Origin: Arthrobacter sp. S41
GTDB taxonomy: Bacteria; Actinomycetota; Actinomycetes; Actinomycetales; Micrococcaceae
DNA: 64,000 nt
Direction of reading: 5' to 3'
NCBI RefSeq assembly: GCF_004320535.1
Contig: NZ_SIHY01000001.1
Location: 310,001 to 374,000, forward strand
The position numbers and the translations under genes are program-made. Shown piece after piece: positions 55,128 to 64,000 of this stretch (positions are counted from its first letter, which is position 1; every line of letters begins with the position of its first letter). A model generated the notes under the pieces. That model worked only from the letters and a program-made list of their open reading frames with translations. It was not told the origin of the DNA and made no database searches.

Positions 55128-55133
55128 GTGTGT

Positions 55134-56366
55134 TTAGTCCTCAGAGTATGGGATGAATACTGCTACGGCGTATCCGCCGGATGGTTGTGCGCCGGAAGTA
55201 CAGGTACCGTCGTACAAGGCTACTCGTTCTCTCATTCCGAGTAGCCCTTGTCCATTGCCCTCTAATTTGATGGCCCCGGCACCGCGCCCGTTGTCTGTAA
55301 TGCGAAGATCAAGGCCACGGTAGGTCCACGTGAGTAACACTTCAGCAACTACGTTGGTGCCGGCATGTTTCAAAACGTTGGTCAAGGATTCTTGAATACA
55401 CCGATATGCGGTGAGCTCTGCTCCGGCGGGTAGGTCCTTACGTGGTGTTCCTGCTGTTTCCAGCTTCACTTCGAGTCCGGAGTTCCTAGCTATTTCAACC
55501 AGGTCATCAACATCAGTTAAGGAAGGCAACGGACGATTTTGGAGTTCTTCATCCTTGCGCAGCACGCCCAAGAGCCGGCGCATTTCTTTGAGTGAGGCAC
55601 GACCAGTATCAGAGACAGTCTTCAAAGTGTCGATTGCTATTTGCGGATCTTTGACCGCTGCATAGCGTGCGCCATTGGCTTGGGTAATGATTACAGAGAG
55701 TGAGTGAGCAACGATATCGTGCATTTCTCGGGCAATATGGTTTCGCTCGTCTGAGGCAGCCAATGCCCGTTCCATAATTCGTTCGTTTTCCAGTCTGTCT
55801 GCGTGATCCTTCAAAGATTTCATAGCTAGTCTGCGCGTCCGCGCCAGGTCACCAAAGGTCCACGACAGGGTAACGAGCAGCGCCAAGCCCACGAAGGAAA
55901 AGATCATGTCAGCGGTGAACCCAGTTGAGACTTCTGGACTGTACTGAGATGGGCTGAAAAGCGTGAAGGTCGCGAGAATGGCGCCTAGAAACCCGAGAGC
56001 AAGCGTACCGAATGACTGCCAGCGTTTCCCGTACACGGCCATGGTGTAGATCATTATCGGCACTGAAATCTGAGACGGAAGAATCAGGCCATCAAAGGCC
56101 AGCTGCAGCAGGTGCCCCACGGCAATAACCAGAGTCACTGCCCATGGGAATCGTCTGCGGACCATCATTGGAGCCGATTGCAAAAGGGCAATCGCAAAAA
56201 TGGACAACATTGCAGAGCCTGACATGGAGCCGGTTAGACCGATGGTGCCGGGCACGCAGAAAAGTGTGTAAACAAGCCCGGTGATGAAATCTACGCGTCG
56301 GGGATTCGCGCGGATCCAACCGTCAATGCGACGGTGGGGATTAGCAAGAAACAATGCTTTCTTCAA
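55134..56366 (-). CDS. Sensor histidine kinase (HisKA_3/NarX-like)
   Basis: 410 residues. Five or so N-terminal transmembrane segments (about 25-175), a coiled linker, the HisKA_3 dimer domain with the phospho-acceptor His about residue 216 (NHIAREMHDIVAHSLSVII), and an ATPase domain (ESLTNVLKHAGTN, DNGRGAG, GQGLLGMRERV). Typical actinobacterial DesK/NarL-type kinase. Start TTG 56366 is the most upstream reasonable codon and lacks a good ribosome site, so it is uncertain. No sensor domain beyond the membrane part, so the signal may be membrane-related. Confidence 0.9.
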   Translation of the reverse strand: MKKALFLANPHRRIDGWIRANPRRVDFITGLVYTLFCVPGTIGLTGSMSGSAMLSIFAIALLQSAPMMVRRRFPWAVTLVIAVGHLLQLAFDGLILPSQISVPIMIYTMAVYGKRWQSFGTLALGFLGAILATFTLFSPSQYSPEVSTGFTADMIFSFVGLALLVTLSWTFGDLARTRRLAMKSLKDHADRLENERIMERALAASDERNHIAREMHDIVAHSLSVIITQANGARYAAVKDPQIAIDTLKTVSDTGRASLKEMRRLLGVLRKDEELQNRPLPSLTDVDDLVEIARNSGLEVKLETAGTPRKDLPAGAELTAYRCIQESLTNVLKHAGTNVVAEVLLTWTYRGLDLRITDNGRGAGAIKLEGNGQGLLGMRERVALYDGTCTSGAQPSGGYAVAVFIPYSED

Positions 56367-56492
56367 TTCAGTGGTGTCAGTTGCGGACAGGTGAAACCGA
56401 TACAGCGGAGTCCGATAGATCTAGGATATCGAGTCGTTGAGACAGCGCACGTCATGCTCAGGTTTGAAGTCTGCAGCTGAGAGTCGCAGGGT

Positions 56493-56542
56493 TCTCATAA
56501 TATGAGACACACTCTCACATGTTGGACTATGGTCGCTAGAAT
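56493..56542 (+). promoter_or_regulatory. leuB operator palindromes and leaderless promoter
   Basis: TCTCAT-AAT-ATGAGA (56493-56507) is a perfect inverted repeat. Overlapping it is TGAGA-N5-TCTCA (56503-56517). A -10-like TAGAAT (56537-56542) lies 7 nt before the leuB ATG, and no ribosome site exists, so leuB is probably leaderless and controlled by a dimeric regulator. In corynebacteria the IclR-type LtbR controls leuB, but the site here was not matched to it. Confidence 0.5.
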
Positions 56543-56548
56543 TGAACC

Positions 56549-57607
56549 ATGGCAAATGAAATTGATATTGCGGTCATTCCAGGTGACGGGATTGGCCCAG
56601 AAGTTATAACTGAAGCGGTCAAGGTTCTAAAGTTCGTCACTAATGGTGGCAAGCAAGACGTCAAGCTCACTTACTACAAACTTGGCGCAGAACACTGGCT
56701 TGAAACTGGTGAGACTCTCCCAGATGAGTCGCTGACTGCGATCAAGCAGCACGACGCCATTCTTTTTGGTGCCGTAGGCGCAGCTCCTGGTGATACTCGT
56801 ATTCCTTCAGGAATCATTGAACGTGAATTGCTGTTGAAGCTTCGCTTCTCTTTGGATCACTTTGTGAACCTGCGCCCATCCAAGCTTTATGCAGGCATTG
56901 AAAGCCCGCTGGCTAACCCCGGCAACATTGACTTTGTGGTTGTTCGTGAAGGTACCGAAGGACCATACGTCGGCAACGGTGGTTCGGTGCGCACCGGAAC
57001 CGCGCACGAAATCGCCACCGAGGTTTCGGTGAACACTGCCTACGGTGTTGAGCGAGTGGTTCGTGATGCATTCCGCCGCGCTTCAGAACGCGAACGTAAG
57101 CACGTGACTTTGGTTCACAAGCACAACGTCTTGGTGCACGCAGGCCACTTGTGGAAGCGAACCGTAGAAGCAGTTGCTGAGGAATTCCCTGAAGTTACTC
57201 ATGACTATCTGCACGTTGACGCGGCCACGATTTTCTTGACCACGGACCCATCCCGTTTTGATGTCATCGTTACTGACAACCTGTTTGGTGACATCTTGAC
57301 TGACCAGGCCGGAGCCATAACTGGCGGTATCGGACTAGCTGCCAGCGGCAATATCAACATGGAGCGCACCTACCCTTCAATGTTTGAGCCGGTACATGGA
57401 TCCGCTCCTGATATTGCTGGCCAGCAAAAGGCTGATCCAACGGCTGCCATTCTGTCTGTGGCTTTGATGCTTGATCATCTCGGATTGTCAGAAGAAGCAC
57501 GCACTGTTGAGCAAGCTGTTGAAAAAGAGATCACTTCGCGTCAGGAATTGACCGATAATCGCACCACAAGTGAAATCGGCGATGCAATTGTCGCTCTACT
57601 GGCATAA
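56549..57607 (+). CDS. leuB: 3-isopropylmalate dehydrogenase
   Basis: 352 residues; NAD-dependent oxidative decarboxylation in leucine synthesis. [20 protein letters not shown] opens the protein. Substrate and metal motifs are [25 protein letters not shown], and [20 protein letters not shown]. The adenine-binding site is [24 protein letters not shown]. This is the actinobacterial short form. It precedes ilvE on the same strand with two hairpins between. Its promoter region carries palindromes. Confidence 0.96.
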   Translation: MANEIDIAVIPGDGIGPEVITEAVKVLKFVTNGGKQDVKLTYYKLGAEHWLETGETLPDESLTAIKQHDAILFGAVGAAPGDTRIPSGIIERELLLKLRFSLDHFVNLRPSKLYAGIESPLANPGNIDFVVVREGTEGPYVGNGGSVRTGTAHEIATEVSVNTAYGVERVVRDAFRRASERERKHVTLVHKHNVLVHAGHLWKRTVEAVAEEFPEVTHDYLHVDAATIFLTTDPSRFDVIVTDNLFGDILTDQAGAITGGIGLAASGNINMERTYPSMFEPVHGSAPDIAGQQKADPTAAILSVALMLDHLGLSEEARTVEQAVEKEITSRQELTDNRTTSEIGDAIVALLA

Positions 57608-57624
57608 GCTAAAAACAGACGTTT

Positions 57625-57643
57625 CCGGTTAGTTCCTAACCGG
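57625..57643 (+). repeat. Perfect 8-bp hairpin after leuB
   Basis: CCGGTTAG-TTC-CTAACCGG lies 17 nt past the leuB stop, without a T-run. It may protect the 3' end or pause RNA polymerase before the terminator downstream. Confidence 0.5.
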
Positions 57644-57655
57644 TGGCAATTCCAC

Positions 57656-57695
57656 GAACGGATGTTCCGCGTAAACGTGGGGCATCCGTTCTTTT
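57656..57695 (+). terminator. Rho-independent terminator of leuB
   Basis: GAACGGATG and CATCCGTTC form a perfect outer 9-bp stem, extended by TTCCGCG/CGTGGGG with wobble pairs, followed by TTTT. It separates leuB from ilvE. Confidence 0.75.
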
Positions 57696-57724
57696 GATTA
57701 TTGAGCTAGGAAGTCCAAGGGTAG

Positions 57725-58819
57725 ATGGAATTCACCGAAAATCTTTCAACAAGTCGCAAGAGCGCCCAGGAGCGCGCCAGCGTTTTGGCTAACCCAGGCT
57801 TTGGAGATTTCTTCACTGACCACACTGCAGTCGTCGATTGGACCTCCAATGAAGGTGGCCGCGATGGTCAGTGGCATGACGCTCGAATTGAGCCTTACGG
57901 TCCAATCGCCATGGATCCGGCGGCATCGGTGCTTCACTACGGTCAGGAGATCTTTGAGGGCCTGAAGGCATACCGTCACGAGGACGGCTCGGTTTGGAGC
58001 TTCCGTCCGCGGGCTAATGCTGCGCGCTTGAACAAGTCGGCACAGCGGTTGGCTCTGCCACAGCTGGACGAGGACGTGTTTGTGGATTCCTTGAAGAAGC
58101 TTGTTGCTACCGATGTCGAGTGGGTTCCAACTGGTGAAGGTGAAGCCCTGTACCTGCGCCCGTTCATGATTGCCACTGAAGCATTCCTTGGAGTGCGCGC
58201 TGCGCGAGAAGTTTCTTACCGCGTCATTGCCTCTCCAGCCGGTAATTACTTCGGGGGAGAGCTCAAGCCTGTGGCCATCTGGGTTTCCAAAGACTACGCC
58301 CGTGCCGGGCGCGGTGGTACTGGCTCTGCTAAGTGTGGAGGCAATTATGCTGCTTCCCTAATTGCCCAGCTGGAAGCGGAAGAACACGGCTGCAAGCAGG
58401 TCCTATTCTTGGATTCGTTTAATGACAATGCTGTTGAAGAACTTGGCGGCATGAACGTTTTCTTTGTAACAAAGGATCAGAAGCTCATTACTCCTGCACT
58501 GACCGGGACAATCCTTGAAGGTGTCACCCGTTCGTCGGTCATTCAGCTTGCCAAGGATCGTGGCATGGAGGTTGAAGAGCGCAAGATTACCCTTGACGAA
58601 TGGCGTGACGGAATCGGTTCAGGCGAAATCACCGAAGCATTCGCTTGCGGCACTGCCGCAGTCATTACTCCGATTGGTGTGCTCAAAAATGGAGATGAAC
58701 TTATCGGAAACGAAAGTGCTCCAGCAGGTGAAGTGACCATGTCTATCCGTGAAGAACTCTTGGGCATCCAGCTGGGTACCGTTGAAGATCGACACGGTTG
58801 GCTTGAGCGCTTGGCTTAG
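57725..58819 (+). CDS. ilvE: Branched-chain amino acid aminotransferase
   Basis: 364 residues; PLP enzyme for the last step of leucine, isoleucine and valine synthesis. Fold-type IV motifs: YGQEIFEGLKAYRHEDGSVW, EALYLRPFMIATEAFLGVR, the Schiff-base lysine in GGTGSAKCGGNYAASL (about residue 203), EELGGMNVFFV, and EAFACGTAAVITPIG. Start ATG 57725 behind AAGGGTAG. It follows leuB and is closed by a strong terminator. Confidence 0.96.
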   Translation: MEFTENLSTSRKSAQERASVLANPGFGDFFTDHTAVVDWTSNEGGRDGQWHDARIEPYGPIAMDPAASVLHYGQEIFEGLKAYRHEDGSVWSFRPRANAARLNKSAQRLALPQLDEDVFVDSLKKLVATDVEWVPTGEGEALYLRPFMIATEAFLGVRAAREVSYRVIASPAGNYFGGELKPVAIWVSKDYARAGRGGTGSAKCGGNYAASLIAQLEAEEHGCKQVLFLDSFNDNAVEELGGMNVFFVTKDQKLITPALTGTILEGVTRSSVIQLAKDRGMEVEERKITLDEWRDGIGSGEITEAFACGTAAVITPIGVLKNGDELIGNESAPAGEVTMSIREELLGIQLGTVEDRHGWLERLA

Positions 58820-58837
58820 AGGCCATAACAAAGGACT

Positions 58838-58876
58838 ACGATGGTCTCGGGGATTATTTCCCGAGACCATCGTTTT
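58838..58876 (+). terminator. Strong Rho-independent terminator of ilvE
   Basis: A perfect 14-bp stem ACGATGGTCTCGGG / CCCGAGACCATCGT with an 8-nt loop, followed by TTT. The galE start codon lies only 18 nt further. Confidence 0.9.
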
Positions 58877-58893
58877 ATTTGAAAAGGATTATT

Positions 58894-59985
58894 ATGCACG
58901 TTCTGGTAACTGGTGGTGCTGGCTACATCGGATCACACGCTGTGCTCTTGTTGTTAGAAGCGGGACACAAAGTATCCGTCTTTGATAACTTGAGCAATTC
59001 TTCGCCTGAGTCGCTCAAGCGAGTACGTGAGATGTCTGGCTCAGCACCGCAATTGTTTACCGGTGACCTGCTGGACAGCGACCGTCTTGAGTCTGTTCTT
59101 CTAGAAACCAAGCCTGATGCTGTGATCCATTTCGGTGGTCTGAAGGCCGTTGGCGAGTCAGTAGAAAAGCCAATTACTTATTATCAGAACAACGTGGTTG
59201 GCACCCTGAATTTGGTTTCCGCAATGGAAAAGGCAGGCGTGAAACGCTTGGTCTTTAGTTCTTCGGCCACCGTATATGCGGAATCAACCGAATTGCCGTT
59301 GGTTGAAGGTGCTCAACGAGACGCATCCAACCCGTATGGTCGTACCAAGCTCCACATTGAACAGATCCTTGAAGATTTGGCTGTCTCTGATTCATCCTGG
59401 TCCATTGCGACTTTGCGTTACTTCAACCCTGTTGGTGCGCATCCGTCCGGCAATATTGGTGAAGATCCACAGGGCATTCCGAACAACCTGATGCCATTCA
59501 TCGCTCAGGTTGCGGTCGGACGACGCAGTGAAGTTCAAGTCTTCGGCAATGATTACCCAACCTATGACGGAACTGGCGTTCGAGACTACATCCACGTCAT
59601 GGATCTAGCCCAAGGCCATCTGGATGCCTTGGACTTCCTCAATGAACATAGTGGACAATATGTTTGGAACCTTGGCACAGGAAGCGGCACGAGCGTCTTG
59701 GACGTTATCGGTGCGTTCTCACGCGCTTGTGGACGGCAGCTTCCCTACAAGCTTGTTGACCGCCGGCCAGGCGATATTGCTGAGTACTATGGCGACCCAA
59801 CTACCGCTCGCTTGGAGCTAGGCTGGAAGGCAGAGCGTGGTGTCGAGGAAATGGCCCGCGACATGTGGCAGTGGCAGTCCAAGAACCCAGCCGGGTACCC
59901 AGATTTTTCCCTCGATGATATTTCTGAAGAAGAGATGAACGAGTTTATTCGAGGCGAACGAACTTCGCTGGCAAAACAAGATTAG
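58894..59985 (+). CDS. galE: UDP-glucose 4-epimerase
   Basis: 363 residues; interconverts UDP-glucose and UDP-galactose. NAD site VTGGAGYIGSHAVLLLLEAGH at the N-terminus, FGGLKAVGESVEKP, the serine region VFSSSATVY, and the YxxxK pair in NPYGRTKLHIEQIL. LRYFNPVGAHPSG and DGTGVRDYIHVMDLAQGH are GalE-specific. Start ATG 58894 is fixed by AAAAGGA six nt upstream. UDP-galactose from it would feed UDP-galactopyranose mutase (37486) and so the Galf polymer of this window. Confidence 0.95.
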   Translation: MHVLVTGGAGYIGSHAVLLLLEAGHKVSVFDNLSNSSPESLKRVREMSGSAPQLFTGDLLDSDRLESVLLETKPDAVIHFGGLKAVGESVEKPITYYQNNVVGTLNLVSAMEKAGVKRLVFSSSATVYAESTELPLVEGAQRDASNPYGRTKLHIEQILEDLAVSDSSWSIATLRYFNPVGAHPSGNIGEDPQGIPNNLMPFIAQVAVGRRSEVQVFGNDYPTYDGTGVRDYIHVMDLAQGHLDALDFLNEHSGQYVWNLGTGSGTSVLDVIGAFSRACGRQLPYKLVDRRPGDIAEYYGDPTTARLELGWKAERGVEEMARDMWQWQSKNPAGYPDFSLDDISEEEMNEFIRGERTSLAKQD

Positions 59986-60002
59986 ATAAGAGAAGTAATC
60001 GA

Positions 60003-60767
60003 ATGAAGATAGCAAGGTTTGTAGTAGACGGTGACCCGCTGTACGGCGTAGTTGATGGAAATGATATTCACGTTCTCGCGGGAGACCCGTTCTTCCAAGG
60101 AATAAAGACAACTGGTGCGACTCATAGCTTGGATGACGTTCGGCTCGTCGCACCGATCATTCCTCGTTCCAAGGTTGTCGGATTCGGCCGCACCTATCGC
60201 GAACATGCTAAGGAACTAGGTAATGAGGTTCCAAAGGAACCGATTATGTTCCTGAAGCCCAACACGTCGGTGGTTGGTCACGGCGACCCAGTTACTCTGC
60301 CAGCATTCTCTGAAGAAGTTTCTTTCGAGGGTGAACTTGCTGTGGTCATTGGCCGCATCTGCAAGGATGTTCCAGCTGACAAAGCCCAGGACGTTATCTT
60401 TGGCTACACGGTGGCAAATGATTTGACCGCACGGGACGCACAACGGTCAGATCCGCAGTGGGCACGCGCCAAGGGGTTCGACGGATCTTGCCCACTGGGT
60501 CCTTGGATCGAAACTGAACTCGCAGACCCAGACGACGTTGGCATTGTGACTCGCGTTAACGGTGAAGTCCGTCAGGACGGATCTACTAACGAGATGATCT
60601 GGCCAGTGAACGAACTTGTGGCTCGCGCCTCCGAGGCATTCACCCTTCTGCCAGGTGACGTCATTATGACGGGCACTCCAGCGGGTGTTGGTTTGGTTGA
60701 AGCTGGAGACGTAGTTGAAATTGAAGTTGAAGGCATCGGCTCCTTGCGGACTGTTTTCAGGCGCTAA
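60003..60767 (+). CDS. Fumarylacetoacetate hydrolase-family protein
   Basis: 254 residues. N-terminal small domain (MKIARFVVDGDPLYGVVDG), then the FAH fold: VVGFGRTYREHAKELG, PIMFLKPNTSVVGHGDPV, the metal-binding EVSFEGELAVVIGR, GYTVANDLTARDAQ, and LLPGDVIMTGTPAGVGL. Members cleave or decarboxylate diketo acids, often with Mg. The actinobacterial gene next to gltX is usually of this type, but the substrate is undefined. Starts 17 nt after galE. Confidence 0.87.
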   Translation: MKIARFVVDGDPLYGVVDGNDIHVLAGDPFFQGIKTTGATHSLDDVRLVAPIIPRSKVVGFGRTYREHAKELGNEVPKEPIMFLKPNTSVVGHGDPVTLPAFSEEVSFEGELAVVIGRICKDVPADKAQDVIFGYTVANDLTARDAQRSDPQWARAKGFDGSCPLGPWIETELADPDDVGIVTRVNGEVRQDGSTNEMIWPVNELVARASEAFTLLPGDVIMTGTPAGVGLVEAGDVVEIEVEGIGSLRTVFRR

Positions 60768-60836
60768 GCTCGTTCAACTAACCATTGTCTGGCTAGAATA
60801 ATAATCACCACCAACTTGCCATCATCAATTTGGTGG

Positions 60837-60884
60837 AACCGCACTGGCTCTCGATCATTTATGTGATCGGGAGCCTTGCGGTTT
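60837..60884 (+). terminator. Rho-independent terminator after the FAH-family gene
   Basis: A stem of AACCGC/GCGGTT, GGCTC/GAGCC and CGATCA/TGATCG blocks with small mismatches, ending in TTT. A second weak hairpin CCACCAA/TTGGTGG lies just before it. Confidence 0.7.
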
Positions 60885-60910
60885 AACTGCAACTTTCAGC
60901 TTCAAAGGCA

Positions 60911-60916
60911 TAGAAT
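60911..60916 (+). promoter_or_regulatory. -10 element of gltX
   Basis: TAGAAT, nine bases before ATG 60926, with no ribosome site between, suggests a leaderless or near-leaderless mRNA. Confidence 0.4.
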
Positions 60917-60925
60917 GTAGACATC

Positions 60926-62431
60926 ATGACTGATCTATCGCTGATTCCTGAAGTAACCGAAGACACCCCAGTACGCGTTCGCTTTTGCCCATCACCCACA
61001 GGTACGCCACACGTTGGCTTGATCCGCACGGCCCTGTTCAACTGGGCCTACGCTCGTCATACCGGTGGAAAGATGATTTTCCGCATCGAAGACACCGACA
61101 CAAAGCGCGACTCGGAAGAAAGCTACAACCAAGTGCTTGAAGCATTGGGCTGGTTGGGCATCGACTGGGACGAAGGCGTCAATGTTGGCGGACCACACGA
61201 GCCATACCGTCAGTCACAGCGAGGCGAGATCTACCAAGATGTCATTGCAAAGCTTCGTGCAGCTGGACACGTATACGAGTCCTACTCCACCCCAGAAGAA
61301 GTAGAGGAGCGCCACAAGGCTGCTGGTCGTGACCCTAAGCTGGGCTACGACAACTTTGACCGTGAACTCACCGATGAGCAGAAAGCGGTGTTCAAGGCAG
61401 AAGGCCGCGAGCCAGTCTTGCGCGTTCGCATGCCGGATCACGATGTGACCTTCAACGACCTTGTTCGAGGAGAGATCACCTTCAAACCAGGCACTGTTCC
61501 GGACTACGTTGTAGTCCGCGCCAACGGACAGCCGCTTTACACGCTGGTCAACCCTATCGATGACGCGTTGATGGGTATCACTCACGTGCTTCGTGGCGAA
61601 GACTTGCTGTCTTCAACTCCACGTCAGGTTGTCCTGTACGCACTGCTCTACGACATTGGTGTTGCACAGTACATGCCACGCTTTGGTCACCTGCCATACG
61701 TTATGGGACAGGGCAACAAGAAGCTTTCCAAGCGTGATCCAGAATCAAGCTTGTTCTTGCACCGTGACAACGGCTTCATCCCAGAAGGCCTGCTGAACTA
61801 CTTGGCTCTTCTTGGTTGGTCCCTGAGCGCTGATGAAGATATCTTCTCGCGTGATCAGCTTATTGAAGCCTTTGACGTGACGGACGTGCTGTCTAACCCA
61901 GCACGCTTTGACGTGAAGAAGGCCGAAGCTATCAACGGTACTCACGTGCGCATGCTTGAGCCACAAGATTTCCGTGACCGTTTGGTTCCTTACCTTCAGG
62001 CTGCTCAGCTTGTTGGTGAAGAACTTACCGCGCGCGAAAACGAGATCTTGGATCAGGCTGCTCCACTGGTGCAGGAACGCATTGCCTTGCTCGGCGAAGC
62101 TACAGACATGCTTGAGTTCCTCTTCAAATCAGATGATCAGATCGTTATCGCTGACAATGCGCTTAAGGGCATGCCAGCTAACTTGGTCGAGGTCGTTGAT
62201 GCATCAGTAGCCGCTTTGGAAACTGTCAGCGAATGGAATGCTGAACAGATTCAGGTTGCCCTGCGTGCAAAGCTCGTTGACGAACTGGAATTGAAGCCTC
62301 GTCAGGCATTTGGTCCAGCTCGTGTTGCCATCTCAGGCAAGCGAGTTTCTCCTCCGCTTTTCGAGTCAATGGAAATCCTGGGACGCGAATCGAGCCTGGA
62401 CCGCTTGCGTGCATTCGGTGAAAGCCGATAG
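60926..62431 (+). CDS. gltX: Glutamyl-tRNA synthetase
   Basis: 501 residues; class I synthetase charging tRNA-Glu (and, without GlnRS, often mischarging tRNA-Gln for amidation). HIGH-type motif [19 protein letters not shown] at about 20-38, [15 protein letters not shown], and KLSKR in NKKLSKRD at about 264-271. Anticodon-binding helices fill the last third. It sits just upstream of tRNA-Gln and tRNA-Glu genes, a suitable pairing. Codon use is highly biased. Confidence 0.97.
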   Translation: MTDLSLIPEVTEDTPVRVRFCPSPTGTPHVGLIRTALFNWAYARHTGGKMIFRIEDTDTKRDSEESYNQVLEALGWLGIDWDEGVNVGGPHEPYRQSQRGEIYQDVIAKLRAAGHVYESYSTPEEVEERHKAAGRDPKLGYDNFDRELTDEQKAVFKAEGREPVLRVRMPDHDVTFNDLVRGEITFKPGTVPDYVVVRANGQPLYTLVNPIDDALMGITHVLRGEDLLSSTPRQVVLYALLYDIGVAQYMPRFGHLPYVMGQGNKKLSKRDPESSLFLHRDNGFIPEGLLNYLALLGWSLSADEDIFSRDQLIEAFDVTDVLSNPARFDVKKAEAINGTHVRMLEPQDFRDRLVPYLQAAQLVGEELTARENEILDQAAPLVQERIALLGEATDMLEFLFKSDDQIVIADNALKGMPANLVEVVDASVAALETVSEWNAEQIQVALRAKLVDELELKPRQAFGPARVAISGKRVSPPLFESMEILGRESSLDRLRAFGESR

Positions 62432-62461
62432 ATAGCCACTGAAGGTTTTCTTGCTTTGAAC

Positions 62462-62515
62462 CGTCGCTCCGAGGCGCCGCAGCATTTTTGTTGTAGCCCT
62501 CGGGGCGACGTTTTT
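62462..62515 (+). terminator. Rho-independent terminator of gltX
   Basis: CGTCGCTCCGAGG and CCTCGGGGCGACG form a 13-bp stem (one wobble) around a 23-nt loop, followed by TTTTT. Confidence 0.8.
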
Positions 62516-62702
62516 GTGTCACGGACGCGTTGGTCCACCTGCGACGCAGAACTCTCTGTTTCGTTCTTGGCTAGTCGTAGGAAGAGTGCGTTAATTCACA
62601 GATACTAAACACTGGGTTCTGCACTTGGTGAAGGTGAACTGAACTGAGCTTTTCCGCACCATGTCGCGCAATATCTCCTTAGAAACGAGCACAGTTCACG
62701 AT

Positions 62703-62731
62703 TTGTGTTGCTAATCGTAGAGCTGTATAGT
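62703..62731 (+). promoter_or_regulatory. Promoter candidate for the tRNA pair
   Basis: TTGTGT (62703-62708), a 17-nt spacer, then TATAGT (62726-62731), about 68 nt before tRNA-Gln. Spacing is that of a sigma-70-type promoter. The rest of the 370-nt gltX-tRNA gap shows no gene. Confidence 0.5.
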
Positions 62732-62799
62732 TTTATCTCGTGCTGCGGGAGTGACCGGAAATCAGAAGTATCTGAATTCCCTAAACCTCCAAGTCACAT

Positions 62800-62871
62800 T
62801 GGGATATGGTGTAATTGGCAACACAGCAGTTTCTGGTTCTGTCGTTCTAGGTTCGAGTCCTGGTATCCCAG
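62800..62871 (+). tRNA. tRNA-Gln (anticodon CTG)
   Basis: 72 nt. Acceptor TGGGATA/TATCCCA, D arm GTGT/ACAC, anticodon CTG at 62833-62835, and T arm with GGTTCGAGTCC. The 3' CCA is not encoded. One mismatch (T-T) at the base of the anticodon loop is visible. Confidence 0.93.
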
Positions 62872-62919
62872 CGCTTCACCAAAGCAATTTGGTGAGTTGA
62901 AGATCCGTCTTCAGCATAC

Positions 62920-62992
62920 GGCCCCATCGTATAGCGGCCTAGTACTCCGCCCTCTCACGGCGGCAACACGGGTTCGAATCCCGTTGGGGTCA
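62920..62992 (+). tRNA. tRNA-Glu (anticodon CTC)
   Basis: 73 nt. Acceptor GGCCCCA/TGGGGTC, anticodon stem CCGCC/GGCGG with anticodon CTC at 62954-62956, and T arm GGGTTCGAATCCC. CCA is encoded at 62993-62995. It lies 48 nt after tRNA-Gln, so both come from one transcript. Confidence 0.96.
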
Positions 62993-62999
62993 CCATATT

Positions 63000-63027
63000 A
63001 AAACCACGGAGAAATCCGTGGTTTTTT
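63000..63027 (+). terminator. Rho-independent terminator of the tRNA operon
   Basis: AAACCACGG / CCGTGGTTT hairpin with a 6-nt loop, followed by a T run, right after the tRNA-Glu CCA. Confidence 0.85.
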
Positions 63028-63083
63028 CTTTTGCCCAAAATTCTGCGTTGGGCTCTCCATAATCACCGTTGTCATAAGGCAAG

Positions 63084-64000
63084 ATGGTGCACATGGAGTC
63101 GAATTCAGATCAGAGCGAAAACGCAGCAAGTAATGTTGCCAGTGGTAGAGGATTCAGCAGCGTCGCCACCCAGAACCTGACTGAACTACGAGACATACTC
63201 GCCGAATTAGTCTTTGTTCACGGCCCTTCAGAAGCTGTGTCCCAAAGCGAAGAGCTGCGTGCCAAAACCTTGCACCAGATTGCTGATTACCTACTGCCTC
63301 GCGTATCAAACTTGGGAGCGCCGTTGCTCGCCGTGGTTGGCGGGTCTACCGGTTCAGGAAAATCAACTTTGGTGAATTCACTGCTGGGGGAGCAAGTCAG
63401 CGTTTCCGGTGCCGTGAGGCCAACCACTCGCACTCCCGTCCTTGCATTTAATCCTGCAGACCAAACATTTTTCGATTCGGAACGCGTATTACCGGAACTC
63501 ATCCGAGTAACCGGGCAGGGCTTCGCTGTTGGCGGGGACTCATCTCGAAGTGATGCGCTGCTCATGACTCCACACGAACGCGTTCCGCAAGGTCTAGCAA
63601 TTTTGGACGCGCCGGATATTGACTCGGTATCTGACGATAATCGAGCGCTTGCGGGACAGCTTTTGAACGCCGCTGATTTGTGGATTTTTGTCACCACAGC
63701 TAACCGGTATGCCGATGCCCTACCGTGGGATCTGCTCACCGACGCCGGCGTTCGAAACATTACTGTGTGCGTCGTACTCAATCGCGTACCTCTGGGCGCT
63801 GAGAAAGATATCGTCCCTGATCTACGACGACTGCTAACGGAAAAGAATCTTGATCCTGCGCTGCTTCACGTCCTGAACGAGACGCAGCTAAGCGGGGACA
63901 AGCTAATTCCGGCAGACCATGTAGCTCCACTATCCCAGTGGCTTAACGAGCTGGCTGCGGATGCGACCAGGCGACAGCAACTAGCCGCCCAGACGCTTGA
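63084..64000 (+). CDS. Dynamin-like/AAA-type GTPase, 3'-truncated by window edge
   Basis: About 305 residues visible; the frame is open to the window end. The P-loop is GGSTGSGKST at about 86-95, PTTRTP is a switch-I-like threonine region, LDAPDID replaces the usual DxxG, and VVLNRVP is the base-specificity region. These fit bacterial dynamin-related GTPases often found as pairs in actinobacteria. Start ATG 63084 behind AAGGCAAG; a second in-frame ATG lies three codons on. Membrane helices, if any, would be beyond the edge. The gene follows the tRNA terminator. Confidence 0.8.
   Translation, partial: MVHMESNSDQSENAASNVASGRGFSSVATQNLTELRDILAELVFVHGPSEAVSQSEELRAKTLHQIADYLLPRVSNLGAPLLAVVGGSTGSGKSTLVNSLLGEQVSVSGAVRPTTRTPVLAFNPADQTFFDSERVLPELIRVTGQGFAVGGDSSRSDALLMTPHERVPQGLAILDAPDIDSVSDDNRALAGQLLNAADLWIFVTTANRYADALPWDLLTDAGVRNITVCVVLNRVPLGAEKDIVPDLRRLLTEKNLDPALLHVLNETQLSGDKLIPADHVAPLSQWLNELAADATRRQQLAAQTL

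Overview
The window is from a moderately GC-rich actinobacterium. Ordinary actinobacterial traits are ATGA stop/start overlaps, GTG starts and probable leaderless housekeeping genes. The run serA, metG, leuB, ilvE, FAH-family gene, gltX, tRNA-Gln, tRNA-Glu resembles the gene order of Micrococcaceae (Arthrobacter/Glutamicibacter group). That assignment is inference from content and gene order; no 16S or database comparison was possible.

Layout. (1) 1-4330: two overlapping LuxR-type regulators; the first is cut by the window edge. (2) 4.8-19.5 kb, plus strand: a Wzx/Wzy-type exopolysaccharide locus with a priming phosphoglycosyl transferase, amino-sugar enzymes (Gfo/Idh dehydrogenase, SDR epimerase, two DegT aminotransferases, PglD-like acyltransferase), a Wzx flippase, a double glycosyltransferase, a Wzz-like protein, a Wzy polymerase that appears fused to a second Wzz-like domain, and a lipoprotein. 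(3) 19.7-23.1 kb, minus strand: a triple glycosyltransferase (GT26-GT2-GT2) and a WbpD-like acetyltransferase. (4) 23.4-26.5 kb, plus strand: an anchored protein, an MFS transporter and an anchored propeller-like protein. (5) 26.5-33.8 kb, minus strand: a 1960-residue secreted multidomain protein with five DUF4082-like modules, then an L-2-hydroxyglutarate oxidase.

(6) 34.2-35.8 kb: serA. (7) 36-51 kb: a second glycopolymer island with a galactofuranosyltransferase-like GT2, UDP-galactopyranose mutase, a pyruvyltransferase-nitroreductase fusion, a GlfT2-like transferase, then an AT-richer block with an acetyltransferase, a tandem TagF-like polymerase and a TagE-like glucosyltransferase. This looks like a galactofuranose- and pyruvate-containing cell-wall polymer plus a teichoic-acid-type polymer. 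(8) 51.7-64 kb: NYN-domain protein, metG, a convergent two-component system, leuB, ilvE, galE, an FAH-family hydrolase, gltX, two tRNAs and the start of a dynamin-like GTPase.

The most unusual signal is a short element at the gene starts of the exopolysaccharide locus. A run of five or six G, usually after a T-run, sits in the loop of a small hairpin whose 3' arm ends at or inside the start codon. Clear copies occur at 4806, 8554, 15457, 23131 (minus) and 23359, with a weaker one at 32403 (minus). These genes lack a normal AAGGAG ribosome site, while many genes elsewhere have one. It could be a shared post-transcriptional or transcription-elongation control element for the locus.
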